From NCBI GenBank assembly GCA_950295325.1, contig OX485803.1, positions 50,421,554-50,485,553 of the forward strand: a stretch of DNA of 64,000 nt, written 5' to 3'. The notes under the pieces were generated by a model. That model had not been told where the DNA came from. It saw only the letters and a list, made by a program, of their open reading frames with translations, and made no database searches. The translations under genes were made by a program, and so were the position numbers. Below are positions 21,601 to 34,300 of this stretch, in pieces (within the stretch, counting starts at the first letter, position 1; every line of letters begins with the position of its first letter). Source of the stretch: Polytrichum commune (Eukaryota > Streptophyta > Polytrichopsida > Polytrichales > Polytrichaceae).

Positions 21601-22407
21601 AAATCAAATTAAACCTTCACAAGGGGCCTCCAAATACTCGAATGTGGACAAGTCCACATCCCTCCAGTTAGGTTCCCGGTTCGGGGACGCACCCTCTCTG
21701 GTCCGGGAGGTCGCCTTCTTCCTCGAATCGGAGGTGTTCGTGGCTAGTGGCAATTCCGGAGATGTAGGTTCACTCAGAGATTCCTCCATTCCGGCTTCCG
21801 TCGACTCAATCCTGGATGTCAACTTGTACGCTACTTCATCCACCGCAAATGTAAGAGCATCTTCTTCTTCCTCCTTGACACATCCGCTCTGCTGATAGAG
21901 GTGAAAGAGGTAAGGAGAGAGGGGCAAGGGTTTCCTCCTGATATGGGGAATCGACTTCTCTACTAACCCCTGAATGAGCCTCCCCCAGTTGACGGGCCTT
22001 GCTCCGGAGAAAGCTCCGAAGATCGTGTTGGCCATGGTGATGCTCAACCGCTTGGGCTTTTCCGGATAGAGGATGGGAAAGAAAAACTCAATCACTCTCC
22101 GCTCCCTAGAATTTTTACAATCTACTGGATAGAATCCGTCTTTTGGGTCGTTCTCTGCTTTAAACTTCCATAGGAAATATGTATCTTTCCGGCTCGCCCA
22201 TCCCTCTCCTTTCCTCGGCACAAAGCCATAGACATCTGCCCAGGCATTTGCGGTCCACTGTTCCGGATCCCTCCTTATCGTTCTCTTCCACTGATTCCCT
22301 CACTCAAACAAAAACTCTCTCAACATGGCCTCATTCCGCAGATTCCAAAGCTTCGTAAGAAGACCTTCACACCCCATCTGGGTGAGGTCCTCCACCAAGT
22401 CTCGCAT
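21601..22407 (-). pseudogene. Mobile-element-like gene with one in-frame stop
   Basis: From ATG 22407 a minus frame of 268 codons is broken only by TGA at 22300-22302 (context REFLFE*GNQWKRTIRRDPEQ). It goes on through NAWADVYGFVPRKGEG, then YFLWKFKAENDPKDGFYPVD, FFPILYPEKPKRLSITMANT, FGAFSGARPVNWGRLIQGLV and an acidic tail (KEEEEDA), to a serine/proline-rich C-terminus that ends at TGA 21601. The layout of aromatic and basic blocks and the low-complexity tail recall the putative retroelement ORFs common in plant genomes, but I cannot name the family. It is more GC-rich (about 50%) than its surroundings. The TGA probably replaces Arg (CGA) or Trp. No LTR or terminal repeat was recognised around it. 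Confidence 0.6.
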
Positions 22408-22646
22408 CTCCGCCTCCCGCTTGGGAATTGCACATTCCTAAGCGGAATCGGAATGAGGTCCTCTTCCTCCTTTATATGCGGCATTACAAACTACTTTCCT
22501 ACCACAAACCCTATTCTCTCCTACCCTGGAATCTCAGCAATCCAATTGCTGATGATTCGACAACAAAGCAAATACCTCACCACTAATTCTCTCCGCAAAG
22601 CCGTCTAGGCAAAAATGAGCCTTTTAGGGTTTTGATTCCTTCAACA

Positions 22647-22667
22647 ATATATATATATATATATATT
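22647..22667. repeat. (AT)n microsatellite
   Basis: About ten AT dinucleotides. Confidence 0.9.
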
Positions 22668-23044
22668 TTCACTTCTCAGTCTGACCTGGTGGCCGTTGGC
22701 GGTAACCGTTTGTCCTCCGTACAACTGTCCTCATCCCTGTCGTAGATCTTACTATTATTCCGGGAGGCTGGCGGTTATCCTAATGGTTGCTCTTACCCAA
22801 TTACTTGGACAGTTATTCCAACGGTTACTCCAATCCGGTTTTGGCTTTTGAGAAAGTTCTGGAATAATTGTTTTATCGCCTTAGACGGATGCACAAGAGA
22901 TTATTTTCTAAAATGTTAAATACTTCTAGTTTTCTTATTTTAACCCAAATTTTCTTTTCTAATCTCTTACTTCTGGTTTAAGCTCTAATCCAAATTTATC
23001 CAAACTTGGATGGTCCACAACATGAGAAGTACGGCTCACTCATG

Positions 23045-24505
23045 ACCAATGGTACGTGAGAATTGACCAATCTTTCAAATGATCGCAAGAATGTAGGGTG
23101 GAAATGGGTATTCTGCATTGAGAGGGATGCATTGGGTGAAATTGTGAGGTATAGGGTATGTTTAGAAAAAGTGATATTTTTAAGAGACCAGAGTGGATTT
23201 TAACGAGACCTTTGCCCCGGTGGCTAAGTTCATCACCATTAGATGTATTCTCGTATTTTGAGCAGCCATGGATTGGGAGATCTATCAAATGAACATAAAA
23301 ACATCGTTTTTTGAATGGAATATTGAAGGTGGAGATCTATATGGATCTACTGGAAGGGTTCATACAAGAGGGGAATGAACACCTTGTGTGTAAATTCAAT
23401 AAAATTTTGTACTGGCTCAAGCAATCGCCAAGGGCATGATACCACTGTATTGACTCGTTCTTCATTAACAAAGGTTTTTGTAAGAGCCAAGCGGATCATT
23501 TGTCATATGTCAAATAAACATGTACGTATTTGTTGGTGAAAATCCTCCATGTGGATAATTTGATCATATTGGCAAGCTATGTAATCCAATTGAAGTGACT
23601 CAAATTGGAGCTTGAAAAAGAGTTCGAGATGAACGATCTTGAAAAATTGTGTTATTGCATAGGAGTGGAATTTGAGAGAATGAGAGAAGCTTGTACCATC
23701 ATCATGAACCAAAGGAACTACATCAAAAAGGTCCTCAAACATTTCAACATAGAAAAATAGAAATCGGTCAGAGCTTTGTTCAATGCGAATTCAAAAATGT
23801 TAAAACTTTCGGATGAAGAATTTGGGAATGTGCAAAAGGAAATGGAAAGTGTTACATATAGGGCCAGGTAAGGATAACTCATGTATGCAATAGTGGGTAC
23901 AAGGGCCGATTTTACATTTGGTGTGAGTACTGTGAGCCAATTCATGTGGAAGGCCGATCCACTACATTGGATGACCGTGGAACGCATCATGAAGTATTTG
24001 AAGGGCACTTTGGACTTCAAAGTATGCCTCGTAGGCAAGGATATTTTCTTGAGAGGATATTGAGATGCGGATTGGGCATGAGATACAAACGACCGGCGAT
24101 CCGCCAATGGATACGTGTTTTTTTGTTGGTGTTGGAGTCATTTCATGAAAATGCAAGAAACAACCAACCATGCATTATCTACGATGGAGGCGGAGTACAT
24201 GAGCACTACCCACTGCACGAAGAAAGTGGTTTGGCTTGAACAACTTTTGGTGGATGTGGGATATGTGTAAGAAGGACCAACATCTATCATGTGTGACAAT
24301 CAAGGATGTATAGCACTTGCAAAGAATTCCACACACCGATCGCGGTCAACATCCCTTTATTAGAGAGAAACTAGAAAATCAAGAGATATATTTGAAGTAT
24401 TATCCAACGGAGGATATGATAGCATATGTACTAATTAAATCACTTACAAAGGATAGGCATCAAGCATTAACAAAGACAATTGGTTTAGAGGTCTTTGACT
24501 ACTCG
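23045..24505 (+). pseudogene. Ty1-copia polyprotein remnant: reverse transcriptase and RNase H
   Basis: The plus strand carries the copia RT from its first block (ELTNLSNDRKNVGWKWVFCI, then ERDALGEIVRY) through FAPVAKFITIR, a DWEIYQMNIKTSFFE-like block, the thumb (CTIIMNQRNYIKKVLKHF, KMLKLSDEEFGNVQ) and the connection (MYAIVGTRADFTFGVSTVSQ, MKYLKGTLDFKVC). RNase H follows with LSTMEAEYMSTTHCTKKVVW, and then DNQGCIALAKN and the C-terminal EDMIAYVLIKSLTKDRHQAL. Several stops and frame changes interrupt it. It is the same family as 6442-7726, shown by shared residues such as LKLSDEEFGNVQ and KDRHQALTK, by the polypurine tract and by the LTR. Gag and integrase are absent. Confidence 0.9.
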
Positions 24506-24516
24506 CAAAGTGAGAG
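24506..24516 (+). other. Polypurine tract
   Basis: CAAAGTGAGAG stands directly before the LTR start TGTAGAAGG, identical to the tract at 6431-6440. Confidence 0.75.
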
Positions 24517-24776
24517 TGTAGAAGGTAGAGCATGGATTGCTCGTAGTCAACAAAAATGTACTGGAAGAGGCATGATAAATAATAAGGCTACAATGCTAGT
24601 CTAAAGAAGGATAAGAGTTATCCCATATTGTTTGTATGAACCAAAGAAATAAAAAAAGCAATAAAAAGCAAAGCAGGGAGAACATGAGACCATTTCACAC
24701 CAAACGTTGTTTATATACCTTTGTGTAAGTGTATATGCTTGTGCATCTCATCTCTAGTCTTATTGACTTCCAATAA
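24517..24776 (+). mobile_element. Copia 3' LTR, about 260 bp
   Basis: Homologous to 6157-6430 (minus). It starts TGTAGAAGGTAGAGCATG. Shared blocks include GTTATCCCATATTGTTTGTA and TCTCTAGTC.TATTGA. Similarity ends near TCCAATA. The A-rich stretch CAAAGAAATAAAAAAAGCAA after GTATGAAC may hold the polyadenylation signal. Confidence 0.8.
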
Positions 24777-24814
24777 GGTCATCATACATGGGGCCTAGGA
24801 TTGGTTTAAGGAAG

Positions 24815-25358
24815 CTACACTGTTTATGGAATTTAGTGTCATGTACATTATTTGTGAAGGGCCTAAACTAGATGCCTAGAGGTCTCAAAGTGTCATGCTT
24901 GCTAATTGCCAATTTGATTCCATTTGTCAACATTAAAAACCTCTTTAAGTGAAAACATATCTACATTATGACATTGAGAGTAGCACATTGGGATACATTA
25001 GATTATAGTCTTGCGTTTTAGTATGCAAAAGGACGATATTTCAGAGAGTACTAATGGCAAGTATCATGTGTTGACATTTTAATATGCATGAAGAAGATAT
25101 TCTCGAGTACTAATGGCAAGTGTCATTTGTGTACATTGTAGTCAACTAGAAGACCATTGTGTAACGTAGGCATGTACCTCATAACATTATTGAACACACT
25201 CATGCCAAGATATTTGTAAGCACACTTGAGCACCAAGTGTCATGAGGTGACACTTATAGTGGAGTTGTTAATCACCACTAGTGACACCTAATAGATGCCT
25301 CGAAATAGGGTAAGTGACACTATTACACATGTGACACTAAATACCATAAACAATGTAG
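24815..25358 (+). mobile_element. MITE family B, 544 bp
   Basis: Terminal inverted repeats: CTACACTGTTTATGGAATTT at the left and, read on the other strand from 25358, CTACATTGTTTATGGTATTT; both continue AGTGTCA. It has no coding capacity. Related copies lie at 31176, 40190 and 45630. It is the longest member here and its interior has a repeated ACTAATGGCAAGTRTCAT (25050 and 25107). Confidence 0.8.
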
Positions 25359-25797
25359 TAGTCTTGACTTTGATTATTCATCAAATATTCAATTGAGGCT
25401 ATTCTTTCTTCTTCTTTATACCTATGTTTAGCCCAAAGGCTACTATGAATATATATTTTTAATATCAACCACATAGCCAAATGTATGTGCAATAGCTTAA
25501 AGTGTTCATTCACGCACCCTCTGGGCCTCTACCTTATGAGAAGTCAAGATTTGCCATGCCTTTCTACTAGGGTTCAGTCTCCTCTGCAACACTCTACCCA
25601 ATGAATTAGGTCAACCATTGTAGGCCATCCCTCTACTTATTGTGAGTAGTACTTGTTCAACCTACCTGTTGTAGGCCTGCAGCTTTTGTCTTGCTTTAAT
25701 ACAATTCCAGAGTTAGGCTTCTGGAGTATTGTAGCTTGCAGAAATTCACTTGCAACCGAAGCTGATCAAATGGCAACTCACTCTTTGCAACAAACAA
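25359..25797. other. No gene recognised
   Basis: Mixed-composition DNA between a MITE and the triplicated unit. The part at 25680-25797 may be an older, partial fourth unit, but the match is weak. Confidence 0.3.
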
Positions 25798-26570
25798 TTA
25801 GTATGATCAAACTTCAGCTTTTGACAGAGCGAATTTGAGAGTTTCTGTTTTTTTGGCTCAAAAATAATAATTAAATTACAATGTGGCAGCGAGAGTACGC
25901 CTAGACTGAGGTTCTAGAATAAATGTGTGATGTATAGATCATTCAAGGGTGCTAACGGTGCAGAGGAAGCTTACATACATAGCCCACCTTCATTACGGTT
26001 TTCAGATGCAGACCCATCCTTGCACCATTCAAGTGATGCAATCATGCTGATTTGTTACTCAGGTAACGATCACAGCTAGATTTATTAGCATGATCAAACA
26101 TCAGCAGATCCTGACAAGCCGGATTTCTGATTTTAGATGACATGGCAGCAAGAGTACTACCTAGAACGAGCTTATAAATTGTGTGATGTTTGGTTAATTC
26201 AAAGGTATTTAGATTGTTGCAGAACCTACATATATACATACATAGCCTACCTTCATTAAAGTTTTCTGATGAAGAACTATCCTCACATCATTCATGTGCA
26301 ATCATGTTGATGAGGTACCCTGGTAAATAAGCAATCACTGCTCAATTAGTATGATCAAACTTCAGATTCTGATCCTGACAAGCCGAATTTCTGTTTTTGG
26401 ATCACATGGCAGCGAGAGAACTAGAGCGAGCTTATAAATTGTGTGATGTTTGGATCATTCCAGGTGTTCATATGTTGCAGAGGAGGAAGCTTGCATACAT
26501 AGCTCACCTTGCGTCATTTATGTGCCATCGTGTTGATTAGTTACCCAAGTAATTACTCATTTGTCACTGC
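25798..26570. repeat. Triplicated unit, periods 286 and 261 bp
   Basis: Three successive units begin ATTAGYATGATCAAACWTCAG at 25798, 26084 and 26345. Each continues with GACAAGCCGRATTTCTG (changed in the first), ATGGCAGCRAGAG, TTATAAATTGTGTGATGTTTG, TTGCAGA, ACATACATAGCYYACCTT and an ATCRTGTTGAT block. Length differences come from indels. No open frame runs through the units, so they look non-coding. Confidence 0.88.
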
Positions 26571-27177
26571 CTACCGTGTTCAGGTGGGAGATATTTACAG
26601 TACTGATCGAAAAGGGGGGGGGGGGGGGGGTGGCGACAAACTTCATAGCTAACTTCCTTGACATGCAATTCCTTTGGGCTCTGCAGGCAGGCCGTTCCGA
26701 CCCGATCGGAGGAAGTACTCTGCTGTAGTCCATTTGTCACTGCAGCCTGCATTTGATGGATAAACGAGGATTAGCAGTTTCAAGTGAGCTGCTGGAACAT
26801 ATATCTTCAAATTTCAATGAAATAATTTTTTTAGAATTCCCGTATAATTTTTTTAGAAATCTTACAGGTAGGTGAGGCCGGCCAAATGTATCTAGACCTG
26901 CCGGTGCAGTGGTACGCTTTTGTTGCCGGAAGGAAACGGAAAAGCTGGGGAGGGAAAAGAGGAATCTTAGAGTACTGTCATTCACTACTTGAATGCGCTC
27001 ATCAAGTGCACACTGCAGATCGACCAGGCTGCCGGGATGACGTGAGGTTGTCGTGTCGAAATGCAATCCTGCACTGACAATATAATATTTCTACGGAGCA
27101 ACAACTATGAGATCCTGAAGTCGAACCAGCCAGATGCATGGATGGAATAAGCTACTCGAATTATTAGTCCATCGATC

Positions 27178-27204
27178 TTAACCTAAACCTTAACCCTAAA
27201 CCCC
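27178..27204. repeat. Short interstitial telomere-like run
   Basis: TTAACCTAAACCTTAACCCT followed by AAACCCC: three degenerate units of the plant telomere repeat CCCTAAA. This also contains a telo-box (AAACCCTAA-type) core, a promoter motif in plants, but no gene start is recognised beside it. Confidence 0.6.
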
Positions 27205-30200
27205 TTATATCTTTAACAACCTCTCAATCAATTGGTGGCATGTATTTCAGCCTGTAGCTACATAAGTCTCTTAATCCAAGCTTGACATGCCAAAGCTGGA
27301 ATAGTAGTTCGATCTTGCCGTCGACAATGAATGAAACCTGATGTGCAAGGAGCGAGAAATGCCTCCCCTCCTCGCATGCATGTCGCCCCAGTGCTGGCTT
27401 CACATGCGGGAAGATGGGCGGGTGGCGTCCTTGATCCGTCAGATCCAAAATACACCATATTTATGAGCCCTGCCGAATTCTCTACGGCTGTGTCTCACGT
27501 GTGGCCCATGTCTGGATCTCCCCTGGGAAATTGGAATTACCTCATCAGATATGCAGGGAATAGCTTACTTACTTATTACATGGTTACGGGTGTCCACCAT
27601 TCGCTGTACCCTTATCCACTTAGTTTATGGCCCTGGGTCAGGGTTTCCCTCCTGCACAGGTGAATAGTTAATCTTGCAATCTGCTCAAAGGTCTCGAGGA
27701 CACAAGCCACGTCGTAACAATGCGAGAAGGTCGACTTTGTACCCGCCCTGCTGCCTGTCCACCCTCTGTAGTTGCACTTCGGAACCACTTCTTGTCGTCC
27801 TCTTGAGTCTTTCCATTTTTCCTTTTATCATCACACGACACGACTATGCGCCCCCCCCCCCCCCCCCCTCTGGAGGTTAGGCCATGTATCTGCACATGAA
27901 TTCTCTCTCTCTCGCCCCTGCACTTATAACTTATAGTCTGCTTCTGCTGCGTCTGCATATACACAGGAAGTAGCTGTCCTGGGGAGGTCATAATTCTGTG
28001 TCATGATTGTCGCATCACTTCTGGGCTCTCTCTGGCCTCCCTTATATTTTTACAAAGTTCACAAAGTACTTACACACACCACACCAGCTTGCATCGAAGA
28101 CTTTTCGAAATTGGCTTGACCAAAACATTGCAACTGAGCAGCAGGCTGGGAACTCGTGTGTTGACCTCTTCATCATCCCGATGATCTGCGCAAATTTGCT
28201 AATTGTAAGTTGTCTTTTCAAAGCTTATTTCAAAGCTTGAACTTCCTCTTTTCAGAAGGCAGATCTTTCAACTTCTTCATTGTAAAACAAGGGAGGGTGG
28301 GTGTGGGCATTCTCTAGACACACATCAACTCAATATTTATAACCTTTTCAGTTTCCTGAATCTCTTTTCTTTGTAATTTCTATGTGTAAACATAAGGAAA
28401 AGGAAATGCAAATCTGATTTGTATGCAAATGCTATGCAAAATCAATGGTTCTGCAAATCTAAGCAATTTGCAAGAATTATTTAAGTTTGTTTTATGCAAG
28501 TATGACCCCATTGCATTTTACATGATTGTTTGAGTATATTTAAATTTGTTTCTTTGCAACTAGTATTGAACTTTTTAAGAAATTGGTAGCATCCTTGCTC
28601 ACATACTCTATCTACATGCTAAACTTATGGAAATATGATTTGTTGGTACCATATCATGTGTGGGCATATCTAGACTTGTGATTAAATTGATTTGCTTCTT
28701 TTTCAAACGATGACATTTGACTTTGTGCAAATGTGGTTTGCTACTAGATTATAGTGACATGTAGACTTAGTGTATTGGTAATATAACTTGATTGCTATAC
28801 AATGACTAGTATGTTTCAAGGTATAAAAGAACTATGTTGAGAGAAGTCAAACCAATACTATCAGGTTATATTTGTTTGTGAATTGCTTTGCAAGCCTATA
28901 AAGATTGCAATGTTTTTATAATACAATGGTAACTAGTAATGACAAGTTTGAGTGGAACTTCTCATATATTGTAGTTGTGCAAATGAGACACATGTCTCAA
29001 CTAATTAAAAACAATTTAATATCCTTTCCGTCATTATGAAGGTGTATACGAGGGTAAGTTCCTCTTAGTAAAAATCATAGTACACATATCATGAAGTATA
29101 AAATACTATTGTCTATATTGAAAGTGTGAAACGTATTTCTCACCTACACCCCTAAGACCTAACATCATTTTAAGGAGGTTACTTTTGGCATGCGAGGTGA
29201 ATAATAAGCTTTTGCAGCATCCAATTGTCATCCGTGTCACACACCCACATCATCTTATAAGTTTTATTGTCATATTTCAAATTCCATTCAAAGCTCATTG
29301 CAAGAAAACAATTATGAGCATTCAAACATGTTCATTAGCCATGTTGAGCTCCCTGTAGTTGACTAATGCTCTTGTCAATTTACCTCCTAGCAAGTATAAA
29401 GAATGTGAGTAGTGTCTCTTACTCACATAAAGAGTAGCCTAAACATACTTGCTTCATTAGAGTTCAGGGCTTATATTGGAATGCATAGGTAACACAAGTT
29501 CCTAGAACCCTAATACGTTAACCCTACTTTAGAAACACAATTATTCTTCTAATCATGGTTAATTTCCCAACTTGTTTATATTATTATCATGCTCTATGAC
29601 ATGGTGAATAAATTAATTACCATGATGTCTGGATTTGTGACATAGTAGCATTTCATCTTCAAATTTAAAGATATAGGCTTGGTAACTTATTTTTAAAGTT
29701 TACATGCTTTATTAAAGCTCATGGCATGAAAAAAAACTAGAAGGGAGGAGGAGAGAGGAGGCACGGAACACATGAATAAGTAAATCGTCGGCGCCGGAAT
29801 TTTGTGTGCTGAGATGTTGTCAGTGTGGCAAGTACTAAATCGTCGTTTGTAATAACTTAACCTCCAAATTGATCTCTGAAACACCATGAATAAAATGCAA
29901 ATCATTGGAGCTCAGTGTCCACCATCATCATAATGGCCGGCCAATGGATCTTGTGCTTGAGTACGCATTTATCAATACTGGTGGATAATAGCAGCATCGA
30001 TCCTGGAACAACGTTTTCTTCTCCCCGACGATGTAGGTACTGGATTACAGTGCAGTTTCCTGCAGAAGCGCTTCTGTTTAAGATCGTAGGGGCTCATGTA
30101 GTGTGGATTAATAATGAGCTGTGATCAGCGGAAGGCGAAGCAGGTGTCATGTGGGCCTTTTTGATGTAAGCTTTTCATCTCTGGGACCACAACCTTACAT

Positions 30201-30500
30201 CTGATCGTCGCTGGCTACTGATTTTAAAGGGAGAATGATGTTTCAAAGCTGTAGATCATCATCGTTCTCTACTCTTACATGACACCATGTAAGTTACACT
30301 TGTATTGCAAGTAACTTGTACTCATGACCAGCTTATACTGACCAGACAGACATGTGTGAGAATTGCAGTGACTACTGTCTCACAAATCTGAGTGGACATT
30401 CCATATTTGATATTTTTTGACACGAAGTAAGCTCTCTTTACCTGGACGGTTCTTATTGGTGTAAGCCATGAATTGATTGAATTCGATTGACTATCAATCA

Positions 30501-30511
30501 CTCTGATACCA
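30501..30511 (-). other. Possible primer-binding-site remnant
   Basis: Minus strand TGGTATCAGAG then TGATTG. It matches 11 bases of the initiator-tRNA site seen at 9225. No LTR end or coding remnant was recognised on either side, so it could be chance. Confidence 0.3.
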
Positions 30512-31175
30512 ACACCCCTAATCCAGCAGATAGAAGATGACATGGCCGGAACTAGGACTGAGAAGTATAGATGGTCATCAAAGAAAGAATTTATTTTGGT
30601 TGGTTTTGCCCAATAATGTCTTCTTTTCTTTTCAAATTGGATTAAAGCCTTTGCCATGGCCCATATTCCATGGGGGAGGGGGATGTTTGGCAGCCAGAGA
30701 TTTCCGAAATTTGGAGCATTATGAAGAATTAGCCTCCTAAGTTACAAAACGGTTGCCATATCAGAATCATTGGCTGAAGTTGGGCCAACGGGAAAAGGCC
30801 AACAAGTTATGATGTCACCTTAACCTTGTTACAAATATTACCACACCCAAATTATCACTGAGTTACGAATTCCTTTTACCACATAGTTAGTTGAGAATTA
30901 CCTCAATTTATTATGCGAGCTGTGCATTTATCACATCAGCAAGGTCAATTTCTGACGGCTCAACACTTGCACAATTTACTAAAAAGAAACACATGATCAA
31001 CTACTTTCTCTCTAGAGCCAGTAAACTTACTACAATCACTCTGACCCAAGCTTTTGAAGTTCAGCAGATAGAAAGATAAGCATTGAGTTCTTGTATATAC
31101 TGTAAATCAATGAGGAACCTTCAGTAAGGTATATCTTCTTTATACACTTCTTTTACATTCTTAGTAAAGAGCCTA

Positions 31176-31397
31176 CTACACCATTTATGGTATTTAGTGT
31201 CACTTACAATTCGGGGTTTCGCAATGCTATAACTATTTATTGAGAATGTAAAATTTTACTAAGCAAAGTCATTTATGTTTATAATGTCCAAAAAACCTAT
31301 TCAACTTTCATTAGTGAAAATTGAAGTCATGAGTAAGAAGTTATTGCATTGCATAATTCCAACTAGTAAGTGACACTAAATACCATAAACGGTGTAG
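31176..31397 (+). mobile_element. MITE family B, 222 bp, best-preserved copy
   Basis: Terminal inverted repeats of 32 bp with one mismatch: CTACACCATTTATGGTATTT plus AGTGTCACTTAC at the left, and its complement (with G for A in position 8) ending at 31397. The interior has TATAATGTCCAAA, shared with 40190-40417. Non-coding. TSD not clear: the flanks are CCTA and TGTT. Confidence 0.9.
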
Positions 31398-34300
31398 TGT
31401 TATTCAACAAACCTCAGGGAGGTAATCTACTATTCCATGAGGAGCCAGATAGTAAAAGTCAGCTCAGCAAACCAAATACGGCAGGCTTGTCAGTGAAAAG
31501 CAGCTCTGTCGCTGTATAGTATATGCAGTATTACCCCCAGGGCTTACATACAATTAATATTCATTCATAGCTGCATAATGAACACCTGGGATGAAGACAA
31601 AGATTTAGTACCATGGTTTCTTCCAAACTCTTCAAAATGGTGCATTGGTACATCATACTTACAGGGGCTCTACCATGACTAATTACCAGCACAACTGCAA
31701 CAACAACTTCCACCTTTTTCGGATCTGCATGCGCTTGGTAGCTAGGAGACATGTGCAACACTGTCTGCAGGTAACCAATCCATTTAGACAAGAATTTTTA
31801 AACTAGGATATGTACTACAAATCCCAAATACTAGAAACCTTGAACTTGGACAGACATATAAAGCAACATTAAAGCAATAGTAGGGGTCGATTAGGAGGTT
31901 GTGATGATATTACGGGCAATAATAGCCTTGTACAAGGTAGTAAGCTGATTTTGCACTACTAGCTAGAGTCATCTCATGACCAATTTCCTTGGACTTACAT
32001 CAGACAGAGGAAGATTCCACACTTTGTGAAGACGTAGGATCATTAGCGGAGTGCTGCTGATGATCATAATATGGGCTGGCAGGGCTAGCGTTACCCTAGC
32101 GCTAAAGCGTTACAGAATGTCTAGAAAGTGGACAATCTGTTGCTCTAAACCCATTAGTGCCTGCAGGCCCGGATGACCCAATTAGTCTAATCACCATAGA
32201 TTTCTCTGGTGCGCTTCTAATCTGCGCATAAAATTGGTACGTAGACCTCATGACCACTGTCAGGTAGACTCAATATTGCACCGGAGGTGGGCTATCGTGC
32301 ATCAAGGCCCCCTTTTTTTTTACTATCTAGCCTGCAACCCATGATTCAAGATCAGTGGAAACGTATATATTGAAAAGAGGCAGATTTTAACGAGCAAAGC
32401 TTCGCCATACAGGAATGTGGAGAATTAATCATTTAACTGCCGAGGAGAATTGTATTACCAGGCAGGAGCTGATCATCCACTATTGACTATAGAGAATGAG
32501 GAATTTTGAGCACAAGGGAGGAATACTATGGCTGCACCTGCACTGACGAATATATGTCCCGCACCTTTACCTAATGTGGTGGTTTAAAGAAGTAGATGCC
32601 AAGCAATGCAGTCGACAGTACAATGATTCGACGAAGTTGCTGGGTTAGTGCGTGATGTTGACTGTAGTTACGTTACCATGGCGCTCTCTTTATGAGATGG
32701 AAGTCATGAGAATGTTGACAGCAGTTAATGCGCTAGCTGCACCAGTTGGGCCTGGCCTGTCTAGCTCCACCAGTTGGGCTGGACTGGCTGGGCTGGGCTA
32801 GGCGGGGGAGGGGAGGGAAATGGCAGGGGATCCGGGCATTAATGACCCAAGGAGGCAGGGCTAAGTCTGTTGTTTCCCGGCCTGTCACCTGCACTGGCCG
32901 CCTCGCAGCACAGGTTGAGAACCCTCTGGGATGGAGATCCTTCTTTGCCTTGCTCTCCCTCCTAACTCTCCTTTGAAACTGTAAGTAAGGAACGCATGGG
33001 GCAAGCATCCAGCTTCACCTGTCGAACTGAGCTACCGCCTGTGAGCTGCAGCCTTTCAACGACATCATGTCGCCTGGTCGATAATAACCCAGCTCCTTCT
33101 GCTTATAATTAATTACTACTGATCTGCAGATTACATATCTTTGCAGTATCAGGACCCCATCAGGACCACATTTAATTAAGGCCCAGGTTCTATCTTGTGC
33201 AGCATGCTACGGCCGGCGCTGTTGATGTCATGCTGCCGAATATGGGTGTGTTATGGGCTATATAGTGATCCAGACTCCAGAACTGAGCATGCCGCACAGG
33301 ACTCCATACGGATGACGTTTGGTTCAGGCAAGCAGCTAGAAGAAGCTGGCTATGGATTAGAGTCTTTCCTGAAACTTCATGCAAAGATGAAGGCCATATC
33401 CTACTTTCCTGAATAGTTTAGGCACTTTATTCGCCTTGTCTTGAGATCCATTCTGTCCACCGTCGACATAACCACAATATCTTTAGTATCAACAAACCTT
33501 TGGAAAGATACGATCAGAAGCCAATTTCCATCTAAGCAAATGTAGTGTATATATTGGACAACCGGTTTGTAGCTGGTTTGGGAACTTCAGTGACGAACTT
33601 GACCCTTGCTGTTACAAACGCAAAAGTGGTTAATGGTAGTGTATCGTGTGACATTAGTTTGTATAAGATCATGCATTGACTGAGGAAAGGGTGAGCAGGA
33701 ATGGACGTGCACTCGTAGGCCAGTATTAAAACTAGACTGGATGCTAGACAGGGCCGAAGGGATTGCTGAAGTTATATGCATGGGCAGGTGATAATCAGAA
33801 TACTTTAGAAGATGTAACTAGTACAGATCATTCAGAAGCACAACATCTAGCTCTATGAATACCGCCACCTGTTCTACCTTGTGTACAGACGAAAGTAGTC
33901 ACCGCAACCAAATGAAAGAATGTTAAGAGTACTTAATTTTGCCTTTGAAATCCATCGCACTCCAGGACATAGTAGGTATTAGTGGCTACTGAGCTGTTTA
34001 CAAGTCATGAACTTCACATACCTGGACAACATCGAGATATTGTGTTGAAGCAGCTGGCTCTACTGTAATAAGACTCAAAAGACTTACACCACAGAAATGC
34101 CAACATTGCACATCGCAGCCGTTGCACAAGAAAAGTTCAACAAGTTAATGATTTCAGCAGTCACACCTGGGGCACAGGTGATATATTAGGGCCACAAAAG
34201 TATATATATTTTTAGACACATGATGTTGAGAAAAGGAGAGAGTCACGAATGCAAGAAGCTCATTAAACTGAAAGAAGACCAGCTGAATGATGATCTGAAG

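Larger units (their letters stand above)
26571..31175. other. Intergenic DNA without a supported gene
   Basis: Contains a G run near 26617-26630, a C run near 27849-27867 and telomere-like DNA at 27178. Between 28380 and 29640 it is strongly AT-rich with GCAAAT words. The frames at 26737-27066, 27331-27663 and 27668-27991 overlap each other on opposite strands and show no domain, so they are not called. Confidence 0.35.

Noticed and set aside
26617-26630. Homopolymer G/C runs (also near 4780, 27850, 42731 and 48630) as G-quadruplex or regulatory sites
   Set aside because: Single long runs without further G-tracts at suitable spacing; they may also carry sequencing or assembly length errors.
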